64,000 nt of DNA, taken from assembly GCF_022370755.2 (NCBI RefSeq), contig NZ_CP092364.2, positions 4,154,001-4,218,000 on the forward strand, given 5' to 3'. A program made the translations under genes and the position numbers. The notes below the pieces were generated by a model. The model made no database searches. It saw only the letters and a list, made by a program, of their open reading frames with translations, and was not told the origin of the DNA. Below are positions 18,502 to 27,511 of this stretch, one piece after another. Source of the stretch: Mycolicibacterium goodii (lineage in GTDB: Bacteria; Actinomycetota; Actinomycetes; Mycobacteriales; Mycobacteriaceae). Every line of letters starts with the position of its first letter. Within the stretch, counting starts at the first letter, position 1.

Positions 18502-20250
18502 ATGACCCCAGTGATGTCAACGAGCGACCCGGCCCGGCAGATCTCCACCGCTGTGCTCGTCATCGGCGCCGGCGGATCGGGGCTGCGCGCCGCGATCGAA
18601 CTGGCTGAACACGGAATCGACGTGCTCGTCGTCGGCAAACGCCCGAGAACCGATGCACACACCACGCTCGCCGCGGGCGGCATCAACGCCGCACTGGCCA
18701 CCATGGATCCCGACGACAGCTGGCAGCAGCACGCCGCCGACACCATCACCGAGAGCTATCTGCTCGCCGATCCGGTCACCGTGCAGACCGTGACCGAGCA
18801 CGCCGCCGAATCGATTGCCGACCTGGAACGCTGGGGCATGGCATTCGCGCGGGAACGCGACGGCCGTATCTCGCAACGCTTCTTCGGCGCCCACACCTAT
18901 CGCCGCACCGCGTTCGCCGGTGACTACACCGGGCTGGAACTGCAACGCACCCTCATCGGCCGTGCCGCCGAACTCGCCGTTCCGATACTCGATTCCGTGT
19001 ACATCACGCGGCTGCTGGTGCGCGACAACGTGGTGTTCGGCGCCTACGGCTTCGACCTGCGCGACGGTACGCGCCACACCATCCACGCCGACGCCGTGAT
19101 CCTCGCGTGCGGCGGGCACACCCGCATCTGGCGACACACCTCGTCGCGCCGTGACGAGAACACCGGTGATTCGTTTCGGCTGGCGGTCGAGGCCGGGGGG
19201 CGCATCCGCGACCCCGAGCTGGTGCAGTTCCACCCGTCGGGCCTGCTGGATCCGGAAGATGCGGCGGGAACCCTGGTTTCGGAGGCGGCCCGCGGTGAGG
19301 GCGGCGTCCTGCGCAACGCACTCGGTGAACGCTTCATGCAACGCTACGACCCTGACCGGATGGAGTTGTCCACACGCGACCGGGTGGCGCTGGCGGCCTA
19401 CACCGAGATCAAGGAGGGACGCGGCACACCGCGCGGTGGGGTGTGGCTGGACGTTTCCCACCTGCCCCGTGCGCAGATCATGCAGCGGCTGCCACGCGTC
19501 TACCAGACGCTCATGGAGTTGCAGCTTCTCGACATCACCACCACGCCGATCGAGATCGCACCGACCGCCCACTACTCGATGGGTGGGGTCTGGGTGCGCG
19601 CCGAGGACCACAGCACCGACGTGGTGGGCCTGTACGCGGTGGGTGAGGCCGCCAGCGGTCTGCACGGGGCCAATCGGCTCGGCGGCAACTCGCTGATCGA
19701 ATTGCTGGTGTACGGCAAGATCGTGGGCCGGGCCGCCGCGGCGTACTCCAGTCGGTTACTCGCCCAACAGCGTTGTCCGGTAGCGATATCGGATGCCCGC
19801 GACGAGATCGACGCGATGCTGTGCGCGCGCGGGTCCCAGACGGTGCGGTACCTGCAGCGCTCGGTGCGCAACCTCATGACCGAATACGCGGGCGTGATCC
19901 GCGACGAGGCCGGCCTGCGCACCGGGCTGGACGAACTCGACGACATCGAGGCCCAGATGTCGGACATCGCAGTGCATCCGGACATCGCGGGGTTCCATGA
20001 CCTGGCGCACGCGTTCGACCTCAGATCCGGGATCGTCGCGGCGCGCGCGACGCTGGAGGCAGCACTGGAACGTCGGGAGACCCGGGGCTGTCACAACCGG
20101 TCCGATCATCCCCAGGTCGACGAGTCGCTTCGGGTGAACCTGGTGTGGTCGGCACCCGGCCGCATCGAGCGCGAGCCGATTGCAGATATCCCGCAGGACA
20201 TCTCGGCGCGTATGCGGGAGGTGTCATCGGTGGGGAAACTTGTCGAATGA
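18502..20250 (+). CDS. Orphan SdhA/FrdA/NadB-type FAD flavoprotein
   Basis: A soluble flavoprotein of about 582 residues in the succinate dehydrogenase/fumarate reductase/L-aspartate oxidase family. FAD binding: VLVIGAGGSGLRAAIEL. Covalent-flavin-type loop: THTTLAAGGINAAL. Substrate segments: LVQFHPSGLL, VSEAARGEGGVLRN, TAHYSMGGVWV, GLYAVGEAASGLHGANRLGGNSL. No iron-sulfur or membrane-anchor subunit lies next to it, unlike sdhCDAB later in the window. Start options are 18424, 18502 and 18514; 18424 would overlap the divergent upp start, so 18502 is used with modest confidence. A fumarate reductase or L-aspartate oxidase-like role is possible. Confidence 0.85.
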   Translation: MTPVMSTSDPARQISTAVLVIGAGGSGLRAAIELAEHGIDVLVVGKRPRTDAHTTLAAGGINAALATMDPDDSWQQHAADTITESYLLADPVTVQTVTEHAAESIADLERWGMAFARERDGRISQRFFGAHTYRRTAFAGDYTGLELQRTLIGRAAELAVPILDSVYITRLLVRDNVVFGAYGFDLRDGTRHTIHADAVILACGGHTRIWRHTSSRRDENTGDSFRLAVEAGGRIRDPELVQFHPSGLLDPEDAAGTLVSEAARGEGGVLRNALGERFMQRYDPDRMELSTRDRVALAAYTEIKEGRGTPRGGVWLDVSHLPRAQIMQRLPRVYQTLMELQLLDITTTPIEIAPTAHYSMGGVWVRAEDHSTDVVGLYAVGEAASGLHGANRLGGNSLIELLVYGKIVGRAAAAYSSRLLAQQRCPVAISDARDEIDAMLCARGSQTVRYLQRSVRNLMTEYAGVIRDEAGLRTGLDELDDIEAQMSDIAVHPDIAGFHDLAHAFDLRSGIVAARATLEAALERRETRGCHNRSDHPQVDESLRVNLVWSAPGRIEREPIADIPQDISARMREVSSVGKLVE

Positions 20251-20261
20251 CAAGGGCGTGA

Positions 20262-21167
20262 TCACCGTTCGGGCGTCGCTCCGATCCTCGACAACTTCTC
20301 GGGCGCGAGCACCCACAACACGTGGTCGATCCCATCCGCCGAGGCGGCCACCGTGAGAAACGCTGCAGGAGAATCGTTGTGGAGGACCAACACCGCTGAG
20401 CGGCCGTTCGCGGTGATCCACCGCAACGCGGCGCCCGGCCACAGCCGGGGGCGGAAAGCGCGGACGAACTTGGCGACCGTCGCGCGGCCGAGGACGGGGA
20501 TCTGTGCCGCGTTTCGCACTCCGTTGCCGTCGGTGTAACTCACAACGTCCTCGGCGAGGATCTCTTCGAGTGCGTCGAGGTCACCGCTTCGCGCCGCTGC
20601 GACGAACGCCCGCAGCAGGCGGTCCTGATCCGCGTCGGTCACCGGTGCCACGCGCCGCGTCGTGAGGCGCTTGCGTGCACGGCTCACGAGTTGCCTGGCG
20701 TTGGGCGCCGACACCCCGACCGTCTCGGCGATCTGTTCATACGGGTAGTCGAACGCCTCCCGCAGGATGTAGGCGGCACGTTCCGGTGGTGCAAGCCGTT
20801 CCAGCAGCATCAAGGTGGCGAGTTCGAGCGCCGCAGCGCGCTCGGCGCCCAACGCCGGGTCGGCGGTGGTGTCGACCGGTTCGGGAAGCCACGGGCCGAT
20901 GTAGGTTTCGTGGCGCGCCCGCGCGGACTGCAGCACGTTGAGGCAGATCCGCGTCACGATCGTCGTCAGGAACGCCGCCGGGTCGGTGACCGCGGCACGG
21001 TCGGTGTCCTGCCACCGTAACCACGTCTCCTGCACGGCATCCTCGGCCTCGGTGACCGTGCCCGTCATCCGGTAGGCGACGCCGAACAGGCGCGGCCGCA
21101 CGCGGGTGAAGACCTCCTCGGCCCGGGAGAGATCCGTCCATGCCGGATTCGCCGCCGGATCTGCCAT
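20262..21167 (-). CDS. ECF41-type sigma factor with SnoaL-like C-terminal domain
   Basis: A 301-residue extracytoplasmic-function sigma factor. Region 2 is present (FGVAYRMTGTVTEAEDAVQETWLRW, shown in part), then the ECF41 linker WLPEPVD, and region 4 with PYEQIAETVGVSAPNARQL. About 100 residues of an NTF2/SnoaL-like domain follow, which in ECF41 proteins replaces a separate anti-sigma factor. The C-terminus reads APEKLSRIG, a variant of the usual N-P-D-K type end. No carboxymuconolactone-decarboxylase partner is adjacent. Convergent with the orphan flavoprotein, 11 bases apart. Confidence 0.88.
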   Translation of the reverse strand: MADPAANPAWTDLSRAEEVFTRVRPRLFGVAYRMTGTVTEAEDAVQETWLRWQDTDRAAVTDPAAFLTTIVTRICLNVLQSARARHETYIGPWLPEPVDTTADPALGAERAAALELATLMLLERLAPPERAAYILREAFDYPYEQIAETVGVSAPNARQLVSRARKRLTTRRVAPVTDADQDRLLRAFVAAARSGDLDALEEILAEDVVSYTDGNGVRNAAQIPVLGRATVAKFVRAFRPRLWPGAALRWITANGRSAVLVLHNDSPAAFLTVAASADGIDHVLWVLAPEKLSRIGATPER

Positions 21168-21306
21168 GGCCTGAAGTCAAGCACACAAGGCCGCGGGGGC
21201 GCCGCGATCGGCGTGATGCACCCCACTGCCGAGTTCTGTCACAGATCGCCGGGCCGGTTTGTCTACCTGGTGACACGAGAGGTGGACGACGAATGAGTCA
21301 CGACGG

Positions 21307-24036
21307 ATGAGGCGGACCGGGCACCTGATCGGGCGAGCCACGGAACGCGGCGCACTGCGACAGATGTGCGCCGATCTGCGCGCCGGAACCAGCCGGGTGC
21401 TGGTGCTGCGCGGTGAGGCCGGCGTGGGTAAGACCGCGCTGATCGATGCGGTTGTCGGCGAGGGTGACGGTGCGGGTGTGCGCGTGGTGCGCGTGACCGG
21501 AGTCGAATCCGACATGGACCTCACCTATGCCGGTCTGCAACAGCTGTGCGCCCCGTTGATGGCGCACCTGCCCCGGCTACCCGAACTGCAACAACAGGCG
21601 TTGACCGTCGCGTTCGGCCGCGGGCCGGGCCCGCAGCCGGACCGCTTTCTCGTCGGGCTGGCAACGCTCGAGCTGATGGGGGCCGCGGCCGCGCAAACTC
21701 CGGTGCTGTGCATGGTCGACGACGCCCACTGGCTCGATCCCGCGTCGTTGCAGACGCTGCTGTTCATCGCGCGTCGGCTACCCGATGCGCCGCTGGGGTT
21801 GCTGTTCGCGGTGCGCCGCGCGACGAAGCTGCCCGGCCTGCCCGAATTGAGCGTGGCGAGGCTGAACGACCGCGAAGCCGGCGAGTTGTTCGACGCGCTT
21901 TTGCCGGGACGTATCGACCCTCGGGTGCGTGACCGGATCATCGGCGAGACCCGGGGCAATCCCCTGGCTCTGCACGCACTGCCCGAGACGTTCACCGCGG
22001 CCGAGATCGCCGGCGGCTTCACCAACCCGCGGATACGTCTTGACCTGACGAATCCCGGTGTGCTGTCGGACTTTCCAGAACCCACACGCCGGCTGCTCCT
22101 CACCGCCGCGGCCGAGCCGACCGGGGACCCGCTGCTGCTCATGCGGGCTGCGGACATCCTGGACATCCCCCTGACGGCTCTCGCGCCGGCCGAGGCGGCC
22201 GGGCTTGTGGAGATGGGACCACGCGTGTGGTTCCGCGACCCCCATCTGCGGACGATGATCTATCGCACCGCGCGCCTCGACGAACGCCGAACGGTGCACC
22301 ACGCTCTCGCCGCGGTCACCGACGCCGAGCTGGATCCGGCTCGGTGTGCCTGGCACGCGGCCAACGCCGCGGCCGCGCCCGACGAGTCCGTGGCGACCCA
22401 ACTGCAGGACGCCGTGGAGTGCGCCCGGGACACCGGTGGCGTGGTGGCCGCAGCCGCGTTCTGGGAACGCGCGACGGCGCTGACCGCCGATCCGTCGCGA
22501 CGGGGTGCCCGCGCGCTGGCGGCCGCCGAGGCGAGATACCTTGCCGGTGAAGACAGTGCGGCGTTCGAACTGCTCGGGATCGCCGAGGCCGGGCCTCTCG
22601 ATGCGGTTCAACGGGCACAGGCCGCGCGTTTGCGCATACTGCTCGGGTGCCACCGCGGCACCGTGTCCGAACCGGCCGCGGCCCTGCTCGACATCGCGCG
22701 TCGGCTCGCCACACTGGATGCTCGCGCGGCGTCCGCCACCCACCTCGACGCCCTGGCCGCCGCGATGTGCGCAGGCCGACACGGTGAGATGCACCTCCTC
22801 AAGGAGGCCGCCGAGTCCGCACGGTCCGCGGTGGCCCAGGCACCGCCGCCCCGGGAGCCCGCCGATCTGCTGCTCGACGGATTGGCCACGCGTATCGCGT
22901 GCGGGGCGTCGGCGATCCCGACGCTGCGAGGCGGTCTCGACGTTCCGTCGGTCCCGCCGAGTCCGATGCTGCGGGAGGCCGCCGTTCGGGAATGCTGGGA
23001 CGACGACGCCTGGGAAGCGGTGTCCACAGCCCTGCTGGATGAGGTCCGGGACTGTGGCGCATTCGCGGCCTTGCCCGATGCGCTCGACTTCCGCGCCGGG
23101 CTGCTCACCCAGGGCGGCGAATTCCCCGAAGCCGAACGGCTTCTCGATGAGGCGGCCGATCGGGGCGCGGTACCGCTGCAGGCGCCGGTGCTGGCGGCGT
23201 GGCGCGGCGACGCCGCCGAGACGACGCGCCTGGTCGAGGCGGTCACCAGCTGCCGCGCGGGCCGTGCGGCGGGAGTTTCCGGATACGCCCTGGCAGTGCT
23301 CAACAACGGCCTCGGGCTCTACGAGCAGGCTTTCGCCGCGGCCCACCAGGCCTGCGAGTACGAGGATCTGGGGTTCTACGGCGGCACACTGGTCGAGTTG
23401 ATCGAGGCGGGCACGCGGTGCGGTCAACGCGACTCTGCCGCCGAGGCACTGCACCTGCTCGAGGAGCGGACCTCGACGGCCGGGACCGCATGGGCGGCGG
23501 CCGCGCTGGCCGGTGGTCGGGCGCTGCTCGCATGCGGCGGGCGCGCCGAGCGGCGTCACCGTGCCGACCGCTTGTTCCAGGACTCGATCGACCTGTACGA
23601 CCGCACCCGGCTGACGGTGCAGGCGGCGCGGGCCCGGTTGCGGTACGGGGAGTGGCTGCGCCGCGCCAACCGCAGGCCCGATGCCCTCCGTCATCTCACC
23701 GCCGCGCACGAGGTGTTCCACCGGATCGGTGCGCAGGCCTTCGCCGAGCGGGCACGCCGCGAAATCGTCGCGGCGGGCCGGAAGTCCCGCACAGTTACGG
23801 ACCGCGCGGGTGAGCAGCTCACGGCGCAGGAGGCCCAGATCGCCGGGTTGGCCGCGACGGGCCTGACCAACCAGGAGATCGGTGCGCAGTTGTTCATCAG
23901 TACCCACACCGTGGAATGGCACCTGCGCAAGGTCTTCGTCAAGCTCGGCATCACCTCGCGCAGGCAGTTGCGCAGTCACGAACCACGAACCACGGGTTTT
24001 CAAGGGTCCGCTCCCGGCCCGGGTCGGCGAGCCTGA
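21307..24036 (+). CDS. Large ATP-binding LuxR-family regulator (LAL type)
   Basis: A 909-residue STAND-type ATPase regulator. The N-terminal AAA/NACHT-like domain has Walker A GEAGVGKTAL (about 38-47) and Walker B VLCMVDDAHWLD. A long helical, TPR-like middle of some 500 residues follows. The C-terminus is a LuxR/GerE helix-turn-helix: LTAQEAQIAGLAATGLTNQE, then ISTHTVEWHLRKVFVKLGI. Such proteins integrate ATP and a ligand to activate local genes. The sigma factor, SDR and cupin downstream on the same strand are the obvious candidate targets. Confidence 0.9.
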   Translation: MRRTGHLIGRATERGALRQMCADLRAGTSRVLVLRGEAGVGKTALIDAVVGEGDGAGVRVVRVTGVESDMDLTYAGLQQLCAPLMAHLPRLPELQQQALTVAFGRGPGPQPDRFLVGLATLELMGAAAAQTPVLCMVDDAHWLDPASLQTLLFIARRLPDAPLGLLFAVRRATKLPGLPELSVARLNDREAGELFDALLPGRIDPRVRDRIIGETRGNPLALHALPETFTAAEIAGGFTNPRIRLDLTNPGVLSDFPEPTRRLLLTAAAEPTGDPLLLMRAADILDIPLTALAPAEAAGLVEMGPRVWFRDPHLRTMIYRTARLDERRTVHHALAAVTDAELDPARCAWHAANAAAAPDESVATQLQDAVECARDTGGVVAAAAFWERATALTADPSRRGARALAAAEARYLAGEDSAAFELLGIAEAGPLDAVQRAQAARLRILLGCHRGTVSEPAAALLDIARRLATLDARAASATHLDALAAAMCAGRHGEMHLLKEAAESARSAVAQAPPPREPADLLLDGLATRIACGASAIPTLRGGLDVPSVPPSPMLREAAVRECWDDDAWEAVSTALLDEVRDCGAFAALPDALDFRAGLLTQGGEFPEAERLLDEAADRGAVPLQAPVLAAWRGDAAETTRLVEAVTSCRAGRAAGVSGYALAVLNNGLGLYEQAFAAAHQACEYEDLGFYGGTLVELIEAGTRCGQRDSAAEALHLLEERTSTAGTAWAAAALAGGRALLACGGRAERRHRADRLFQDSIDLYDRTRLTVQAARARLRYGEWLRRANRRPDALRHLTAAHEVFHRIGAQAFAERARREIVAAGRKSRTVTDRAGEQLTAQEAQIAGLAATGLTNQEIGAQLFISTHTVEWHLRKVFVKLGITSRRQLRSHEPRTTGFQGSAPGPGRRA

Positions 24037-24085
24037 GATGGCAGCCCCACCGGAGCACTGCACACGAGCGAGATCGGGGATTCTC

Positions 24086-24706
24086 ATGACTTTGGCACCG
24101 GACCCGGCATCCGATTCGGAATCGGAGGCCGAGCGTGCCGCGCGGTTCACGCGCGATGCCATGCCGTACCGGCCAGCGCTGCTGCGCACCGCGCGCAGGC
24201 TGGCCCGCACCGAGGCGGACGCCGAGGACCTGGTGCAGGATGCGCTGCTGAACGCCTACGTCGGATTCCGGCGCTTCCGACCCGGCACCAACATGCGTGC
24301 CTGGCTGTTCCGCATCATGCACAACCGGTGGATCAGCACATACCGCATGACGCAACGGCGACCGACGACGTTCTGCGTGGACGAACTGACCGACAGCGAC
24401 ATCGCCGAAGGCGCGCTGTACACGGCGACCGGGTGGCGTTCGGCCGAGGACGAGGCGCTCGATGCGATTCCCGACGCGCATCTGCGCACGGCGCTGGGCA
24501 CCCTGCCCGAAGGGTTCCGTACGGTGCTCTTCTACGCCGACATCGAAGGTTTCACCTACGCCGAAACCGCTGTGCTGATGGGGATTCCGGTGGGCACCGT
24601 GATGTCACGAATCGCACGTGGACGTCAGCGGCTGCGCGCCGCGCTCACGGTGGACACCACCAACACCACCGGCGCCGCCCCGGCGCGCGGGGAATGCGCC
24701 GCCTGA
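24086..24706 (+). CDS. ECF RNA polymerase sigma factor (SigH/SigE-like group)
   Basis: A 206-residue sigma factor with region 2 (ARTEADAEDLVQDALLNAY, then NMRAWLFRIMHNRWIS) and region 4 (LPEGFRTVLFYADIEGFTYA, then GIPVGTVMSRIARGRQRLRA). The start at 24086 follows a GGGGA ribosome site. No anti-sigma gene (ZAS-type) lies next to it, which is unusual for this group. It sits 49 bases after the LAL regulator and 17 before the SDR, so all may be one transcript. Confidence 0.88.
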   Translation: MTLAPDPASDSESEAERAARFTRDAMPYRPALLRTARRLARTEADAEDLVQDALLNAYVGFRRFRPGTNMRAWLFRIMHNRWISTYRMTQRRPTTFCVDELTDSDIAEGALYTATGWRSAEDEALDAIPDAHLRTALGTLPEGFRTVLFYADIEGFTYAETAVLMGIPVGTVMSRIARGRQRLRAALTVDTTNTTGAAPARGECAA

Positions 24707-24723
24707 TCGAAAGAGAGGAACCC

Positions 24724-25446
24724 ATGCAACTCGAGGGCTACCACGCACTGGTCACCGGAGGTACGGCAGGCATCGGCCTGGCATGCGCCGAACTGCTGGC
24801 CAAGGAGGGCGCCGGCGTGACCATCACGGGCCGCAATGCCGAGCGGGGCGCGGACGCGGCCGCCGGACTCGGCGGCCACGCGCGATTCGTCCAGGCCGAT
24901 CTGGCGGATCTGCAGTCGGTGAAAGCGCTTGCCGAGGAATGCCGTTCGGTCGACATCGTCGTCAACAACGCGGCGAGCTTCCCGGGTGCGCTCACTGTCG
25001 AACAGGACATCGCGTCGTACGAGCGCACCTTCGACACCAACGTGCGCGGCACGTATTTCCTGGTGGCCCAACTGGTTCCCGGGATGTTTGCACGTGGGCG
25101 CGGCAGCATCGTCAACGTCACGTCGATGGTCGCCTCCAAGGGCGTCGCCGGGGCGTCGACCTACAGCGCGTCGAAAGCCGCCGTCGAATCCCTGACCCGA
25201 ACCTGGGCCGCCGAGTTCGGGCCGCGCGGGGTCCGCGTCAACAGCGTCGCGCCCGGCCCGACCCGGACCGCGGGTGTGGAAGCCGAATGGGGCAATGTCA
25301 ACGAGCAATTGGGCAAGGCGCTGCCGCTGGGCCGCACGGCGCTGCCCGAGGAGATCGCGCACGCGGTGCTGTTCCTGTGCTCACCGCGCGCAAGCTTCAT
25401 CACCGGGTCGACCCTGCACGTCGACGGCGGCGGCGCGGCCGTCTGA
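24724..25446 (+). CDS. Short-chain dehydrogenase/reductase
   Basis: A 240-residue classical SDR using NAD(P)H; substrate unknown. The cofactor motif is TGGTAGIG (TGxxxGxG, about 10-17). The NNA motif is VVNNAA, catalytic Ser is in NVTSM, and Tyr-Lys in TYSASKAA (near 155-162). The C-terminus GSTLHVDGGGAAV is family-typical. AGAGGA precedes the ATG. Cluster with LAL regulator, sigma factor and cupin. Confidence 0.92.
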   Translation: MQLEGYHALVTGGTAGIGLACAELLAKEGAGVTITGRNAERGADAAAGLGGHARFVQADLADLQSVKALAEECRSVDIVVNNAASFPGALTVEQDIASYERTFDTNVRGTYFLVAQLVPGMFARGRGSIVNVTSMVASKGVAGASTYSASKAAVESLTRTWAAEFGPRGVRVNSVAPGPTRTAGVEAEWGNVNEQLGKALPLGRTALPEEIAHAVLFLCSPRASFITGSTLHVDGGGAAV

Positions 25447-25458
25447 GAGGAGACCATC

Positions 25459-25869
25459 ATGTCCGACAACCCCACCCGCAGCGATGCGTGGAAGACCGCG
25501 GTCACCGTGGTACAGGAGGCACATCCGCCGTCCATTTCCGACGGAGCGCACGCGATGACCATCGTCGTCGAATTCCCGCCGGGAGACCCCGGCACTCCCC
25601 CGCACCGCCACTCCGGGCCCGCGTTCGGCTACGTGCTCGAGGGTGAGATGCTGTTCGAACTCGAGGGCCTGCCGCCGCGGGTCGTGCGGGCCGGTGAGGC
25701 GTTCTGGGAACCCGGCGGCGACGTCATCCACTACCAGGACGGCAACAACCGCAGCGACATCCCGCTGCGGTTCACCGTGACGATGCTGTGCGCGCCGGGT
25801 AAGCCCATGCTCGTCCTGGTCGACGACGACGAACTCGAGGCCCGCAAGGACCACCGCGTCGCGGGCTGA
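25459..25869 (+). CDS. Cupin-domain protein
   Basis: A 136-residue single cupin. The metal-binding motif PPHRHSGPAFGYVLEGEM carries the two His and later Glu; the second motif is EAFWEPGGDVIHYQD. Cupins of this size include dioxygenases, isomerases and sensors; no specific function can be assigned. It follows the SDR by 12 bases with a GGAGA ribosome site and closes the regulator-sigma-SDR cluster. Confidence 0.85.
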   Translation: MSDNPTRSDAWKTAVTVVQEAHPPSISDGAHAMTIVVEFPPGDPGTPPHRHSGPAFGYVLEGEMLFELEGLPPRVVRAGEAFWEPGGDVIHYQDGNNRSDIPLRFTVTMLCAPGKPMLVLVDDDELEARKDHRVAG

Positions 25870-25905
25870 CAAAAACGCGCGGCAGCGGAACCGAACGGCG
25901 CTGCC

Positions 25906-26211
25906 GTGCGTCATAACGTCATGCTCGCCTTGTTCGCCGACACCGGCACGATCCGCGCGCATGGTGCCGCGTGCGCCGCGCACACCGCCGACCTCACTGC
26001 CCTGACCGCGGCGTTGCAGTCGCTGCCGTCGCAACTGCCCACACTCGGCCCCGCCGCCGACCGGTTCCTCGCCGTCTTTGTGGATGCCCTGGTCGCACAC
26101 GCGAATTCGGTTGCCGCGCTCGGCCACCGAATCCAGCAGGCCGGGGTGACAGCGCAGCACACCGCCACGTCTTACGAAGCGGCGTGCCACCACGCCGCGG
26201 AGTTGTTGTAG
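25906..26211 (+). CDS. Small helical ESX/EspC-like protein
   Basis: A 101-residue (GTG at 25906) or 96-residue (ATG at 25921) Ala-rich all-helical protein. The pattern (F-A-D-T-G-T-I-R-A-H-G-A-A, a helical hairpin, then a second long helix) resembles the EspC/DUF2580 family of type VII secretion-associated proteins. A clear YxxxD/E export motif is not seen: the terminal Tyr is followed by E-A-A-C. It precedes the NlpC/P60 gene by six bases and likely works with it. Not firmly identified. Confidence 0.65.
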   Translation: MRHNVMLALFADTGTIRAHGAACAAHTADLTALTAALQSLPSQLPTLGPAADRFLAVFVDALVAHANSVAALGHRIQQAGVTAQHTATSYEAACHHAAELL

Positions 26212-26217
26212 GCCGGT

Positions 26218-27285
26218 ATGCCGGGGGTATTGGCGCACGCACTGGCGGCGCCGCTGCACGACCTGCGGGAGCTGGTGGGCACAGGTTGGACCGCGACCGA
26301 TGCGCCGGTGGCGGCCCTCACCCGCGCGCGGGCAGTTCTCACCGGCATCGCCGAGTCCGCCGCGGTGTCGTGGGTACGGGTCGCCGACGGATGGGCCGGC
26401 GCAGCGGCCGTCGCGGCAGGCGGGGTGTCCACGACCACCGTGGCTGCCGCCCGTGCGCTGGCCGATCGTGCCGGGCTGCTGGGTGACGTCGCCCATGAGG
26501 CGGGGTCCGCGGTGACACGCGCGCAGGCCCGGTTGGACGCCATCATCGAGAACTTCGAGCAGCGCGCCGCCGCACTCGAGCCCCGACTCGGCCAACCCGG
26601 CGTCGCCGAAGAACTTCTCATCGAGGCACAGAACACTCTACGCGAAGCCGTCGCCGTCGTTGCCGAACTACGCGCCGAACTCGATCGGCAGTCCACCGTG
26701 ATGACGTCGGCGCCCGCAGCCACCCCCGCCGGCTTCTCGGGCGCCGGCGCGGCGCTGCCGACCGCCGGGTGGTCGGGCCTGGCCGCGGGCCCGGGGTCGG
26801 GGTTGTCGGGCGCACGTGCGCCGGTGTTCTCGGCCCCCGAGACCGGCCTGCGTGAACTAGGTGATCTCCCGGATGCCGCGGCGTTCGGCGACGGTGTCGC
26901 GGTGCGTCTGCCCGACGGCAGCACGGCGATGGCCCCGAACGCCGTGGCGGCCAGCGCCGTGCGGCATGCGCTGACGCAACTGGGCGTGCCGTATCACTGG
27001 GGCGGCACCACACCGGGCGTCGGACTCGACTGCAGCGGGCTCACACAGTGGGCGTATCGCGAAGCCGGTTTGAGCATCCCCCGTCTGGCCCAGGAGCAGG
27101 ACGTCGGCGTCGCGGTCGCGGCAAACGCGGTGCGGCCCGGGGATCTTGCGGTGTGGGACGGCCACGTCGCGATGATCGTCGGGCCCGACACGATGATCGA
27201 GGCGGGCGATCCCGTGCAGCTGTCCCCGATCCGGACCACCAACGCCGGGCAGGGGTTCCAGGGATTCTGGCGGCCCACCGCATGA
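26218..27285 (+). CDS. NlpC/P60-domain endopeptidase with helical N-terminal region
   Basis: A 355-residue protein. The first ~170 residues are Ala-rich helices with no signal peptide, then a Gly/Ala/Pro/Ser linker. The C-terminal ~110 residues are an NlpC/P60 (C40) domain: GVPYHWGGTTPGVGLDCSG with the catalytic Cys, then WDGHVAMIVG with the catalytic His. Relatives cleave peptide bonds in peptidoglycan stems. With no Sec signal, export may use the small helical partner upstream and a type VII route; this is inference. Its stop overlaps the next small gene (ATGA). Confidence 0.85.
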   Translation: MPGVLAHALAAPLHDLRELVGTGWTATDAPVAALTRARAVLTGIAESAAVSWVRVADGWAGAAAVAAGGVSTTTVAAARALADRAGLLGDVAHEAGSAVTRAQARLDAIIENFEQRAAALEPRLGQPGVAEELLIEAQNTLREAVAVVAELRAELDRQSTVMTSAPAATPAGFSGAGAALPTAGWSGLAAGPGSGLSGARAPVFSAPETGLRELGDLPDAAAFGDGVAVRLPDGSTAMAPNAVAASAVRHALTQLGVPYHWGGTTPGVGLDCSGLTQWAYREAGLSIPRLAQEQDVGVAVAANAVRPGDLAVWDGHVAMIVGPDTMIEAGDPVQLSPIRTTNAGQGFQGFWRPTA

Positions 27286-27476
27286 GCGGGTCGTTCGAGG
27301 AGGCCATGGCCCGCGCACGAGCGCGGCTGAGGACATTGGAGGCCGCCATCGACGATCTGGCCCGTCGCCGCACCGCTGGGTCAGAACGCGCCGACGGGGC
27401 GTGGCGCGAGCGGCGGCTCGGTCGCCTCGTCGCCGAGTTCGAGGCCGGTGAGGATCGAAAACGGCAGGCAACCTGA
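27282..27476 (+). CDS. Small basic helical protein of unknown function
   Basis: A 64-residue, Arg-rich helical protein (FEEAMARARARLRTLEAAIDD). It is translationally coupled to the NlpC/P60 gene by a four-base overlap and ends 35 bases before the Rv3311 orthologue. No family recognised. It could be a DNA- or partner-binding coiled coil belonging to the EspC-like/P60 module. Confidence 0.65.
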   Translation: MSGSFEEAMARARARLRTLEAAIDDLARRRTAGSERADGAWRERRLGRLVAEFEAGEDRKRQAT

Positions 27477-27511
27477 CTGAGCATCAGGGGTACGCCGTTA
27501 GGCTGTGCCGC

